DNA of 43,116 nucleotides from an uncultured Sphingomonas sp. (GCF_946477935.1 NZ_CAMLAC010000007.1:1-43116); one strand, 5' to 3'. Positions 27,076 to 34,901 are shown, numbered from the stretch's first letter. Made by a program: numbers and translations. The notes: generated by a model not told the origin, from the sequence alone.

Positions 27076-27300
27076 TCAGCGCTGTGCCGTCTCGAACAAC
27101 CGGCGCCAGAAGGTTACGCCAGCCTCTCCCATCGGCGCCCAGTTGCGCATCATCGATTCCATCATCTCGGGCTTGATGCCCGACTCCATCGTCTCCAGCA
27201 TCAACTGCGTGTATCGGTCATGGATCGGCGTCAGGTCCGGCAGGCCCATCGCACGGCGCGCCTCTTCAGGGGTGCATTCGATTTCCACATTCACCTTCAT
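27076..27300 (-). CDS. DUF6489-family small protein
   Basis: This 74-residue protein begins MKVNVEIECTPEEARRAMGL, continues LTPIHDRYTQLMLETMESG and ends GVTFWRRLFETAQR. It matches the short DUF6489 family found mainly in sphingomonads; the function is unknown. The ATG at 27300 is chosen because homology begins there and AGGGAG is nine bases upstream; the open frame extends to 27354. It precedes mnmE by five bases and is probably the first gene of the mnmE-to-parB operon. It is divergent from the truncated hydrolase gene. Confidence 0.85.
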   Translation of the reverse strand: MKVNVEIECTPEEARRAMGLPDLTPIHDRYTQLMLETMESGIKPEMMESMMRNWAPMGEAGVTFWRRLFETAQR

Positions 27301-27415
27301 TGCACCTGTCTCCCTAGTCGCGCCGACTTGAGCATGACCGCTCCGGCGGCGCATAGGGACATATGGCCGCGGGTGTCACGCGACCGCAACGACCAAACCG
27401 AAGGAGATGCTGGCC

Positions 27416-27769
27416 ATGACGGGAATGATAACGGTCAAAACATTGGACGGCGATGCGCACTTCGACGCTTATTCCGCTGAACCTGCGCAAACGCCCCGTG
27501 CAGCAATCGTGGTGATTCAGGAAATCTTCGGGGTGAACGCAGGTATTCGCAGCAAGTGCGATGCCTTGGCCAAAGCGGGCTATCTGGCGATCGCGCCTGA
27601 CCTCTTCTGGCGTATCCGCCCCGGTATCCAGTTGGATCCGGACGTGGCCGATCAGATGCAGCAAGCACTCGAACTGATGGGTCAGTTCGATCAGGACACG
27701 GGCATCCGCGATATTCAAGCGACGATTCAGACCGCACGCGAAAAGATCTTATGCCAAGTCCGGGATTAA
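27416..27769 (+). pseudogene. Dienelactone hydrolase family gene, truncated at the 3' side
   Basis: The visible 117 residues are the N-terminal half of a dienelactone hydrolase: MITVKTLDGDAHFDAYSAEP, AAIVVIQEIFGVNAGIRSKCD, then YLAIAPDLFWRIRPG and DIQATIQTAR. A full-length enzyme has about 230 residues and needs a GYCxGG nucleophile elbow plus downstream Asp and His; all three are missing. Homology stops at EKI (base 27748), the frame continues for six unrelated codons, and a 10-bp inverted repeat begins at 27749. The ATG at 27416 has AAGGAG nine bases upstream, so initiation signals are intact. The gene was most likely cut by insertion of the DNA to the right, and the product should be inactive. 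Confidence 0.85.
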
Positions 27770-27831
27770 GCGGACCGTCCTCGCGAAATCGCTCAAAGCC
27801 GCGCCTCTGCCCACCCGATCGCTTGGCATAA
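27749..27831. repeat. 83-bp segment bounded by perfect 10-bp inverted repeats
   Basis: TTATGCCAAG (27749-27758) and CTTGGCATAA (27822-27831) are exact reverse complements. The left copy begins at the base where dienelactone hydrolase homology ends. This may be the end of a mobile element, a small MITE-like insert or a recombination site. No target duplication is obvious. Confidence 0.65.
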
Positions 27832-28139
27832 CAATGCCATTCGTCGGCACCTAGAGGAGGTCTGTGGAAGGGTCCGCGCCCCCGTGGGGTAGGTGTGATT
27901 TCATGCTGAAAGCGGACCTCCTGCACCGCCTCTTTAGGTCCGCACGCAGTCATCCCCACCTGGAGTGGGCGCGGCCCTCGTGCTTTCATTCCCAATAGTG
28001 GTGCAACGTTCCGTTCTGGAGGCGGACGACAAGGGTGGAGCGCGGGTTATACTCCCACACGCTGCCCTGACGCTGGCCGCGATTCCCATTCCGGTCGAGG
28101 CGTGTTGCGGCGATTATGAAGCAGCGGACATCGTGAGCA
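27770..28139. other. Gene-poor left end of the accessory region
   Basis: No recognisable gene is present. An ORF of 77 codons (27965-28198, plus) and a longer minus-strand ORF have no clear protein character, and the plus-strand ORF overlaps the next real gene. The stretch includes the right arm of the 27749-27831 inverted repeat and is otherwise probably debris of earlier mobile-element traffic. Confidence 0.5.
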
Positions 28140-28946
28140 TCAAGTCGCAACTAGCCCTTGAGAGCGACTCGTCGCCGCCGAGTAGGCGCACGCCGTGAAG
28201 GCGGCGCACATCGTCATAGCGGCGACGCACGAGAACTGGTCCCGCGTAAGCGCGCTGATCGTCAGGAACACAAAGCCTGCCAAGGCGTGCTTCCATTGTG
28301 AGCCTGGTTGAGCGACGATGTGGCCGCCGTCCTTCCGGCTCGCCGGGTCCGTGCCAGCCTGAGGGTGAGCCGGGGAGCTCAGCAGACCTTGTACTCGTCG
28401 TTCTTCGACGTCCGCCCGCCAGACAAGCAGCCGGTCGGCGAGAAAGGCCGAGAACGCGTCCGCCTCTTGCGCCACCTCGACGATGAAGCGGACCTGCGGC
28501 ATCGCCCGCTCCACCGCCGTTACTGCGCGGGCGAAGGCGTCGTGCCGTCCTTCCGCCCTCGCCAACTCCACCCAGGTCAGTAGCGCCTCCAGGTCCGCGA
28601 AGGTGCTCGCTGCGGCGCTCGGTTGCACAGGGTCGAAAGTGTTCAGCCCGAGTCGTGCACGAAGGACGGACACCTCGGGCGGCAGCCCTTTCAGGATCGC
28701 CCACACAAGGTTTCGGAACAAGGCGGCGATGCCCGGCACCACCTGATCCATTTGGTCGATGACGCCGCCCGGAATATCACGCGGGATATGGTCGCCTGCT
28801 TCGTACTTCTTGAGAAGCCGGAACCGGAGTGGTCGACCGGTCGGCCCAAGACCCGTTCTCCAAGCGCCCGACACCGAGTGCAAGAGCCTCGCCACCGCCC
28901 TGATCTTCATCTCATCAACAGGATGCTTCCGCCGGCGGTCGACCAT
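28140..28946 (-). CDS. Unknown island protein with HTH-like N-terminus and hydrophobic C-terminus
   Basis: I do not recognise a named family for this 268-residue protein. The N-terminus is basic (MVDRRRKHPVDEMKIRAVAR). The stretch LLKKYEAGDHIPRDIPGG with VIDQMDQVVPGIAALF resembles the second half of XRE-like DNA-binding domains encoded near integrases, a tentative reading. The middle is helical and charged. The last 50 residues contain two hydrophobic stretches (HALAGFVFLTISAL and CVAAMTMCAAFTACAYSA) that could be membrane helices. The ATG at 28946 has GGAGAG upstream; a GTG at 28958 is an alternative. It is divergent from a small gene at 29042, with an ACAATA/TATTGT inverted repeat between them. 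Confidence 0.65.
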   Translation of the reverse strand: MVDRRRKHPVDEMKIRAVARLLHSVSGAWRTGLGPTGRPLRFRLLKKYEAGDHIPRDIPGGVIDQMDQVVPGIAALFRNLVWAILKGLPPEVSVLRARLGLNTFDPVQPSAAASTFADLEALLTWVELARAEGRHDAFARAVTAVERAMPQVRFIVEVAQEADAFSAFLADRLLVWRADVEERRVQGLLSSPAHPQAGTDPASRKDGGHIVAQPGSQWKHALAGFVFLTISALTRDQFSCVAAMTMCAAFTACAYSAATSRSQGLVAT

Positions 28947-28961
28947 GACGCTCTCCACAAA

Positions 28962-28990
28962 ACAATAAATGTATGTTGCCTGTGTATTGT
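28962..28990. promoter_or_regulatory. Inverted repeat in a divergent intergenic region
   Basis: ACAATA (28962-28967) and TATTGT (28985-28990) face each other 15-20 bases from the start of the leftward gene, in an AT-richer patch than the surroundings. It may be an operator for one of the two divergent genes, both of which could be DNA-binding proteins. Confidence 0.3.
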
Positions 28991-29041
28991 CGTGCCCGAG
29001 TAGCGCAACGGCTTGTGATCACGGCTTGAAAAGGTGCGCTG

Positions 29042-29317
29042 GTGACCGACGTTGTAGATGCCGAAGGGATTACGCCGGAGCGGGCGGAGGTGCGCAGCAC
29101 GATGCTCGCCGCCTTCGGTCCCGTGCTGAGAGGCAAGGAGCTCGTCCGCGCGCTGGGCTTCGACAGCATGGAGGCGCTTCGCCAGGCCAAGCGCCAGAAG
29201 CGCGTCGGCGTGCCCGTGTTCGTGGCGCCCGCGCGCAAGGGCCACTTCGCATACACCTGCGACGTAGCCGACTGGCTGCATGATCTTCGCACCCAGGCGA
29301 AAGGAGGCGAGCCATGA
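29042..29317 (+). CDS. Small protein, possible excisionase-like winged helix
   Basis: A 91-residue protein with the pattern of small DNA-binding helix-turn-helix proteins. GKELVRALGFDSMEALRQAKRQKRVGVPVF would be the recognition helices, and ARKGHFAYTCDVADWLHDL a wing and final helix; the final DVADWL recalls AlpA/excisionase-type proteins. This is a structural resemblance only. It lies about 180 bases upstream of three recombinase genes on the same strand, where a directionality factor would be expected. The start is GTG at 29042. The coding end overlaps a strong AAGGAGG and an ATG that opens a two-codon reading frame. Confidence 0.6.
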   Translation: MTDVVDAEGITPERAEVRSTMLAAFGPVLRGKELVRALGFDSMEALRQAKRQKRVGVPVFVAPARKGHFAYTCDVADWLHDLRTQAKGGEP

Positions 29318-29322
29318 CCTAA
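29301..29322 (+). other. Strong Shine-Dalgarno followed by a two-codon ORF
   Basis: AAGGAGG (29301-29307) is six bases before ATG ACC TAA (29314-29322). The ATG overlaps the stop of the preceding small gene. It looks like the initiation site of a lost downstream gene, or a minigene that couples or stalls translation. Confidence 0.55.
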
Positions 29323-29351
29323 CGACCAACCTTCACTCGCCTGAAATGCAG

Positions 29352-29384
29352 CGAGCCCCGAAGCGCTCTAACGCCCGGGGCTCG
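29352..29384 (+). terminator. 9-bp hairpin upstream of the recombinase trio
   Basis: CGAGCCCCG (29352-29360) and CGGGGCTCG (29376-29384) form a perfect 9-bp stem with a 15-base loop. No T-run follows, so it may be a factor-assisted terminator insulating the recombinases, or part of an element end. Confidence 0.4.
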
Positions 29385-29492
29385 TGAAGATAGTCTCTCA
29401 GCTAAGGACCTATCTCCGGCATTTCGATCCTTTTGTCAATCGCGGACGGCGCACGCGCGCCGCCCGGTGATGCGCCATGCCGAGAATATGCC

Positions 29493-31106
29493 ATGTCCAT
29501 CGATCATTCTAATCAGATCAACAGAAGAGGTTTCGAGTCGGTCGTCCGGCTCATGAAGCGTTACGCCGCAATCGAACCTTCGACACGCCCGCAACTTCCA
29601 ATCACGTCTGGGTTCTTCCTCCGCTCGTTCGCTGACGCGAGTGGATGTTGGCGATCCCTCCCGTATGTCAGGCCGGCCGTAAACCACTTTGCCCGGTGGC
29701 TTGGCGACGAACCTGCGGCTGTGCTCGCGGCGGACGCGGACATGCTGGAACGCTTCCGCGCTCACTTCGTCAGCCTGTTCACCCGTTCCGCTCACCCGAA
29801 CAAATATCGTGCGCGGAGTATGGTCCACCTCGCCCGCCTGCTCCTCTACCTTCAATATCAGGGTTTCAGCCCTTCCCATGGCTGGAGCGGCGAGGACGCC
29901 GATCTGTGCATCCGTTTTCGAGATGCGCTAGTCGCAGCCGGTCTGCACCTGAACTACGCCAACTCGCAAGCGCTGCATGGAGCGCACCTTATCGTCTGGG
30001 CGCGTCTTCATGGCCTGGATCGGACGGCCATCGACCCCTCCGCGATCGCACGCTTCGCCGAGCACCGCTGTTGCTGCGGTCTCGTCAACGACGACGGTCA
30101 CATGTACCGGGTGCACGTTCAATCACGCAGGCGGGCAGCCGTCCGCCTCCTCAGGTTCGCGGACGGCGGAAGTGCCCTCCTGGTGAATGGCGTCTCGGTC
30201 CGGGTCACCGGGCACGCGAAGCGAAAGCTATCGGCGGGCGCAGCCGCGTACCGCGATTGGCTGATCCGGCATCGCGGCTTGGCGTTGTCGACGATTACCT
30301 CGTACATGAACGAACTCGTGAAGTGGCAAGCGGAACTCGGCGACGACGCCGGAACCTATACGGCAGCACGGATCCGCTCGCTTGCGCGCAAGCATCTTGA
30401 AGGACGTTCGCCCGCGGGTCAGAGCCGTCTCATCACGGTCGTCAGGAGCTACCTGCGTTTCAGAGCGGGTCGCGGCGAGTGCTCGCCGGCGGTGGCCGAC
30501 GCGCTGATTTCCCGCCCGACCTACAGCCTCGGCACCGTGCCGCGTAGCCTGCCGTTCGAGACGCTGAGGATGGTGGCTGCGTGCTGCGACCAGAATAAGC
30601 CGGCTGGCATCCGCGACCGCGCGATCATGACCTTGTTGCTCGAGACCGGCATGCGGAGCATCGAGGTGGCCCGGCTCCAACTTGGCGACATCGACTGGGA
30701 TCGGGCCGAGATCGTCGTACGTGGCAAGGGCGGCCGAGCGTCGGCGATGCCGCTGCCTCAGGCGAGCGGCGATGCTATCCTGGATTGGCTCGAGCGGGCG
30801 CGGCCCGCCACTGACGACGACTCCGTGTTCGTGAGGCTGCGCGTGCCGCATATCAGCCTGGCGCATCATGGTTCTGTAACCAATGTCGTGCGCAGTGCGC
30901 TCGCGAGGGCGGGTCTGGTCGGCGCCGGCGGCGCCCACCTGTTCCGGCACGGCCTCGCGAGGAAACTTCTGAAGGAAGGCAGCGGTCTTCCGGCGATCTC
31001 CGGCGTGCTCCGTCACGAGTCGCTCGACACCACCATGCTCTACGCAAAAGTGGACGAGACAGGTCTCAAGGGCATCGCCTGCCCCTGGCCGGGAGCGGGG
31101 CGATGA
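29493..31106 (+). CDS. Tyrosine recombinase, first of trio (RitA-like)
   Basis: A 537-residue tyrosine site-specific recombinase with the full catalytic set: Arg388 in LETGMRSIEVARL, His482 and Arg485 in HLFRH, His508 in LRHESLD and the nucleophile Tyr517 in TTMLYAKVD. The SAM-like core-binding domain is at about 245-350 (AAAYRDWLIRHRGLALSTITSYMNEL). The first 230 residues are an unusual extension with a Cys triplet (EHRCCCGLVNDDG) that might bind metal. The ATG at 29493 is preferred, although the frame is open to a TTG at 29433. The next recombinase starts inside its stop (ATGA). Three tandem overlapping tyrosine recombinases define recombinase-in-trio (RIT) elements. Confidence 0.88.
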   Translation: MSIDHSNQINRRGFESVVRLMKRYAAIEPSTRPQLPITSGFFLRSFADASGCWRSLPYVRPAVNHFARWLGDEPAAVLAADADMLERFRAHFVSLFTRSAHPNKYRARSMVHLARLLLYLQYQGFSPSHGWSGEDADLCIRFRDALVAAGLHLNYANSQALHGAHLIVWARLHGLDRTAIDPSAIARFAEHRCCCGLVNDDGHMYRVHVQSRRRAAVRLLRFADGGSALLVNGVSVRVTGHAKRKLSAGAAAYRDWLIRHRGLALSTITSYMNELVKWQAELGDDAGTYTAARIRSLARKHLEGRSPAGQSRLITVVRSYLRFRAGRGECSPAVADALISRPTYSLGTVPRSLPFETLRMVAACCDQNKPAGIRDRAIMTLLLETGMRSIEVARLQLGDIDWDRAEIVVRGKGGRASAMPLPQASGDAILDWLERARPATDDDSVFVRLRVPHISLAHHGSVTNVVRSALARAGLVGAGGAHLFRHGLARKLLKEGSGLPAISGVLRHESLDTTMLYAKVDETGLKGIACPWPGAGR

Positions 31107-32017
31107 TCGCCGCCGTGGAGGGCTATCTCGAGCTGCGCAAGCAGCTCGGGTACCAGGACGCCGACCTCCGGGTCAGGCTCCGCAAGTTCGCCGCCTTCGC
31201 CGCCGCGCGGGGTGCGAGCCATCTCCGCAACCATGACGTCCTCGCCTGGACGGAATCTTTGGGCAGTGCCAACTCCCGGCGTACACACCTCGATTGGCTG
31301 GCGAATCTAGGCGTGTTCCTGCGCGCCGAGGACGACAGGCACGAGATCCTGCCGCCGGACTATACGTCGCGGCTGGGACGCCGCAACCGGCTCACCCCCT
31401 TTGTGTACTGCGAGGAGGAAATCCTGCGCATCATGGACGGGTTCGGGTCGTTGGGACTAAGACATCCATACGATGCGTCCACCTATCGTGCGATCATCGG
31501 GCTGATCGCGGCGACGGGCATGAGGCTGAGCGAGGCGTTGAACCTCAGGCTCGCGGACATGAACGGCGCCGAACTCTTCGTGCGCCAGTCAAAGTTCAAA
31601 AAGGATCGGCTCGTCTTCGTGGACGACAGCACCGTGCGTGCGCTGAGTGACTATCTGGCGCTCAGACCCCCCAAACTCGACGCCCCCAAACTGTTCGTGA
31701 TCTGGACGAACCGCACACCCAGCATAGTCCAGATGGACCAGGTATTCCGTCGATGCACAAACCTCCTCGGTATGAAGGGCCGGGATGGGAGCGGGCTGCC
31801 CCGCATCCACGATCTGCGGCATACCTTCGCCATCAACTCGCTCGCCGCGTGCGCGCACGATGAGGAGCTCGTCGCCAACCACATCGTGGCGCTCAGCACC
31901 TACCTCGGTCATGTCGGCGTGAGGAGCACCTACTGGTACCTGCGCCTCCTGCCCAAAACCAAGCTCGCCATCGCCAGAGCCATAGAGGATATGCGTCATG
32001 CGCAATCGCATGCCTAA
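31103..32017 (+). CDS. Tyrosine recombinase, second of trio (RitB-like)
   Basis: The 304-residue product has an N-terminal core-binding domain (YLELRKQLGYQDADLRVRLRKF) and a C-terminal catalytic domain with Arg141 (TGMRLSEAL), His236 and Arg239 (IHDLRHTF), His270 (YLGHVGVRS) and Tyr279 (TYWYL). All are in place, so the enzyme should be active. It overlaps the upstream gene by four bases and the downstream gene by 20 bases, so the three recombinases are made together. The presence of a complete active site in all three argues that they act as a hetero-oligomer rather than one catalytic and two accessory proteins. It is not a Tn554-like set, where the third protein is not a recombinase. Confidence 0.9.
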   Translation: MIAAVEGYLELRKQLGYQDADLRVRLRKFAAFAAARGASHLRNHDVLAWTESLGSANSRRTHLDWLANLGVFLRAEDDRHEILPPDYTSRLGRRNRLTPFVYCEEEILRIMDGFGSLGLRHPYDASTYRAIIGLIAATGMRLSEALNLRLADMNGAELFVRQSKFKKDRLVFVDDSTVRALSDYLALRPPKLDAPKLFVIWTNRTPSIVQMDQVFRRCTNLLGMKGRDGSGLPRIHDLRHTFAINSLAACAHDEELVANHIVALSTYLGHVGVRSTYWYLRLLPKTKLAIARAIEDMRHAQSHA

Positions 32018-33023
32018 CGACGTACCGACCCTTGTGTCGGGCTACCTCGACCAACACCTCGGTCGCGTGCGAGGCCTCAGCCCGAGAACGCAGGAGGTCT
32101 ATGCGGATTCCCTGCTGCTCTTCTTGCAGTACGCCTCCAGGGAGAAGGGCACGGCTCCGGATCGCCTGCTCTTCAGCGATCTGGACCCCGACACGGTGCT
32201 CACGTTCCTTAACTACCTGGAGGAGGAACGCGGCAACACGGCGCGCTCGCGTAACCTGCGTCTGTCCGCCCTGAAATCGTTCTTCGGCTATGCGGCTTTC
32301 AAGAACCCGGCGCTCCTCGACCAAGTTTCCAGGGTCAAGGCGATCGCGGGCAAGCGGTACAGCAAGGGAGTCGTCGCCTACCTGACCCCTGAGGAGGTCA
32401 CGGCGGTCCTCAATGCTCCCGATCCCAACTCGCGCTTTGGGCTCAGAGATAGGGCCATGCTCCTCATCACCTACGCCAACGGCTTGCGCGTGTCGGAAGC
32501 GTTGCGGCTTGGAATTGGCGACTTATGGCTCGGCCGCAATCCCAACATGACGATCCTGGGCAAGGGCGGCACGAAGGACGTGATGGAGCTCCTGCCTGAG
32601 CATGTGGACGTGCTCAGGGCATGGCTCGACGCCAGGCCACAGACGGCGTCCCAGCTCGTCTTCGTCAACCGGGGCGGCGAGCCGTTGACCCGCGACGGCT
32701 TCGCCTACCTGCTCACCAGGTACGCCGGCATCGCGGCGCGCGTCATGCCTTCCATCGCGAGAAAGCGCGTCACCCCGCACGTCCTTCGCCACTCCTGCGC
32801 GATGGCCGTCCTGAAAGCGACCAAGGATCCACGAAAAGCGGCACGCCACCTCCGCCACGTAGGCTATAAGAGCATCGAGACGTATCTGCACGCCAACCCG
32901 GAAGAGCAACTCGCGACACTGACGGCCCACGCCGAGCTGGGCATCAAGCCGGGCAAGTTCCGGGAGCGGGCGCCAGGGGTCCTGGAGACTCTGCGCTTGG
33001 TGCGGAAACGTACGCTATATTGA
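31998..33023 (+). CDS. Tyrosine recombinase, third of trio (RitC-like)
   Basis: A 341-residue recombinase of XerC/D-like layout. The core-binding domain contains LDQHLGRVRGLSPRTQEVYAD and NLRLSALKSFFGYAAF. The catalytic domain has Arg164 (NGLRVSEAL), the beta-strand lysine in ILGKGGTKD, His261 and Arg264 (HVLRHSCA), His287 (LRHVGYKS) and Tyr296 (ETYLH). The tail beyond the tyrosine runs a further 45 residues and is basic. Its first codons overlap the end of the second recombinase by 20 bases. This is the last gene of the trio; a GTCGG/CCGAC hairpin follows just after the stop. Confidence 0.9.
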   Translation: MRNRMPNDVPTLVSGYLDQHLGRVRGLSPRTQEVYADSLLLFLQYASREKGTAPDRLLFSDLDPDTVLTFLNYLEEERGNTARSRNLRLSALKSFFGYAAFKNPALLDQVSRVKAIAGKRYSKGVVAYLTPEEVTAVLNAPDPNSRFGLRDRAMLLITYANGLRVSEALRLGIGDLWLGRNPNMTILGKGGTKDVMELLPEHVDVLRAWLDARPQTASQLVFVNRGGEPLTRDGFAYLLTRYAGIAARVMPSIARKRVTPHVLRHSCAMAVLKATKDPRKAARHLRHVGYKSIETYLHANPEEQLATLTAHAELGIKPGKFRERAPGVLETLRLVRKRTLY

Positions 33024-33092
33024 GAGGTCGGCCGAGACCGACGATCATGACTAGACGTCGTGACCGTCCGTCTCGGACAAGATGTTCGTAAC

Positions 33093-33392
33093 TCAGTCGA
33101 AATCCTTCCGAAGCTTGGCTTGGTACTTGATCACGTCCAGCTCGTCCTTCAGGTGGTCCTGCCAGATGAAAGTTTTCTTCACCATGCGCCGGGTGGGCAT
33201 GATGTCGAGCGCCTCGATCGCTGTTCTTCGCTCATCGAGGAAATGGGTCGGCTTGCCCATGCTGTACGGCGTCACGTAGAGCGTCGTGCTGGTTAGCCCG
33301 TCTATGCCGCTGGCCGACATGCTCTCGAAGAATGCCGCGAGCCTGCTCGCTATGTCGGGCAGCGGCCACATGCCCTTCGCGCTGACCTTCAC
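33093..33392 (-). CDS. Small unknown protein downstream of the recombinase trio
   Basis: A 99-residue frame with natural composition: MWPLPDIASRLAAFFESMSA, ITSTTLYVTPYSMGKP-like strands (visible as LTSTTLYVTPYSMGKPTHF), and a charged helical end (IWQDHLKDELDVIKYQAKLRKDFD). I do not recognise a family. It starts with GTG at 33392, overlapping the stop of a 45-codon ORF on the same strand (GTGA), the kind of coupling seen in small two-gene modules. It may alternatively be the C-terminal part of a gene that has lost its 5' end. It points toward the recombinases. Confidence 0.5.
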   Translation of the reverse strand: MKVSAKGMWPLPDIASRLAAFFESMSASGIDGLTSTTLYVTPYSMGKPTHFLDERRTAIEALDIMPTRRMVKKTFIWQDHLKDELDVIKYQAKLRKDFD

Positions 33393-33526
33393 CGCCGAAC
33401 TCCATCGACTTGCGCCACAGTAGCAGGGTCCGAGCCGCGGTCGATCTCGCGTCCAAGCAGAGCATCTGTCAAGCCAGGGACGAGCATGGTCGCCGAGGCC
33501 GGGTGCGCTGTGTCTTTCGTCCGCAT
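33389..33526 (-). CDS. Very small ORF coupled to the 99-residue protein
   Basis: This 45-codon frame ends MLVPGLTDALLGREIDRGSD followed by PATVAQVDGVRR; an inner ATG at 33487 would give 32 residues. It overlaps the next gene by four bases. Composition is protein-like but too short to identify. It might be a genuine small partner protein, or a remnant of a larger gene. Confidence 0.35.
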   Translation of the reverse strand: MRTKDTAHPASATMLVPGLTDALLGREIDRGSDPATVAQVDGVRR

Positions 33527-33598
33527 GTCTCCGCTCCGGACTAACGGTTTGCCGCCAGCGCCCGATGCACCTGGCCTCCTGGGCCGTGACCGAGTCGA

Positions 33599-33790
33599 GT
33601 GGACACGCGCGAGGTGCAGCTCTCCCTGCGCTGCCTTCTGCGCTCCTGCCCCGAGTGGTGGCCGCTCATCATGTTCTGGGACGCTGCGGCCCAGGAGAAC
33701 GACGTCGGCCGGGCACAGGGCACGACCGCCGCGTTCAACGGCATCGTCCGGCAACTGCGCAAAGCTAGGCGGCTGGATGAAGCGGGGTAG
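33599..33790 (+). CDS. Small unknown ORF
   Basis: A 63-residue frame reading EVQLSLRCLLRSCPEWWPLI, then MFWDAAAQENDVGRAQGTT and AFNGIVRQLRKARRLDEAG. The aromatic-rich first half and helical basic second half look like a real small protein, but I cannot name it. The start is GTG with no clear Shine-Dalgarno. It is the only reasonable coding frame in the 330 bases between the minus-strand small genes and the next plus-strand gene; the rest of that stretch appears empty. Confidence 0.35.
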   Translation: MDTREVQLSLRCLLRSCPEWWPLIMFWDAAAQENDVGRAQGTTAAFNGIVRQLRKARRLDEAG

Positions 33791-33860
33791 CGCTTCTTCG
33801 CCGCAGGAAGCATGCTGGCCGACACAGGAAACGAAGATAGAAGTGGAGCGCTTACAATCG

Positions 33861-34901
33861 ATGATAGCCAACCCAGAGTTCGAAGACATGCTGGACGACT
33901 GGCTACAGGTTATTGATCGCAATCTCGCTCTGGACGGCACGGCCCTGACGACCCGGCCGCTCGATGCAGCGTGCCAATTCGTGCGCTTCGCCATCAAGCA
34001 AATCCGCATCGGCGACGTCGAGTCCAAGCCAGGTAAGTTCCTCGACTATTTCGCGAGCGAGTGGTTCAAGTTCATCTTTGCACGAACCTCGGCCTGGTAT
34101 CGCGGGCGCTACGGAGAGGCGCTGGACGGGAACTCGGAGCGTGAGGTCGCCGGCTGCGTGTTGATTTTGGACACTCCCTTCGTGCTCCAAATTCCTGTGG
34201 TCACCCACCGTCCCGGCAAGCCGGGTGACACGATGTGGATCCACTTTCCCAAAGAGGTCGAGGGGGACGAAGACGCGCTCACCTGGCTTAAGAAGGGACC
34301 TAACGTTGCATCATTGAACCGCGCGGAAGGTATGAAGGCGCGGCGGCTGGCCAACGAGGTCGCCGGCGCGATCCGCGCGATCTACACGTCGCTCGCCACC
34401 ATCGAGAGAACGTCCGATCGCGTCGGTGAGTTCGGCGGTGCCATCCTGCCGCACCTAGATCGTGCGGCGGTTCAGATCGCTCGCGCGCGTCCTGAGGACT
34501 TAAAGCATGCTCATTGGGATATGCAGATGGCGTGCGAGCTTTCGCTGAAGCTGGTGGCCGAGCAGCGGGCAGGTTCGTTCGAGGTCACGCACGATCTCTA
34601 CCACCTCTACGACCGGATACCCGGTCCTCCGCCCTTCAAGCGCCCGTTCCTGTCGAACATTCCCAATTGGCAGAAGATGGCGGAGTGGCGCTACGGCGGA
34701 GGGCAGCACATCTCGATCGCTGACGGTTTTTCCCGATACCGCAGCACCCTGAAGATTGTTGCAGCTGCAGCTCGGGTGACTAAGCGGGAGCTGTACATCG
34801 GGGGTGCTAGCATCGAGCTGAAAAAGCCGCCCTTCCTTCATGACAATTCGGAGTTGTTCGTGCCCCGCAAGCTGACCGAACGGAATCAGCGGGATATGTG
34901 A
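33861..34901 (+). CDS. Unknown protein with HEPN-like segment
   Basis: I do not recognise this 346-residue protein as a named family. The N-terminal half has a long helical region (IANPEFEDMLDDWLQVIDRN) and a beta-rich middle (VLILDTPFVLQIPVVTHRPG). Residues about 215-255 read HWDMQMACELSLKLVAEQRA and then THDLYHLYDRI. This resembles the HEPN pattern in which an AxxxA-type helix is followed by THDL; the catalytic RxxxxH motif is not clearly present. The C-terminus is mixed. The ATG at 33861 is favoured; a GTG at 33843 is possible and the frame is open to 33486 with poor composition. It precedes a second HEPN-like gene by 76 bases and may form an operon with it. Confidence 0.65.
   Translation: MIANPEFEDMLDDWLQVIDRNLALDGTALTTRPLDAACQFVRFAIKQIRIGDVESKPGKFLDYFASEWFKFIFARTSAWYRGRYGEALDGNSEREVAGCVLILDTPFVLQIPVVTHRPGKPGDTMWIHFPKEVEGDEDALTWLKKGPNVASLNRAEGMKARRLANEVAGAIRAIYTSLATIERTSDRVGEFGGAILPHLDRAAVQIARARPEDLKHAHWDMQMACELSLKLVAEQRAGSFEVTHDLYHLYDRIPGPPPFKRPFLSNIPNWQKMAEWRYGGGQHISIADGFSRYRSTLKIVAAAARVTKRELYIGGASIELKKPPFLHDNSELFVPRKLTERNQRDM

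Noticed and set aside
27070..27420. Tn7-like or tRNA-gene attachment site near mnmE
   Set aside because: No Tn7-type transposition genes and no tRNA gene are visible, and the break is inside the hydrolase gene rather than at mnmE.
27965..28198. A 77-codon plus-strand ORF
   Set aside because: It overlaps the minus-strand gene at 28140, has no Shine-Dalgarno and no recognisable protein pattern.
29493..33023. Tn554-type transposon
   Set aside because: Tn554 has two tyrosine recombinases and a non-recombinase TnpC, while all three proteins here carry the full catalytic set.
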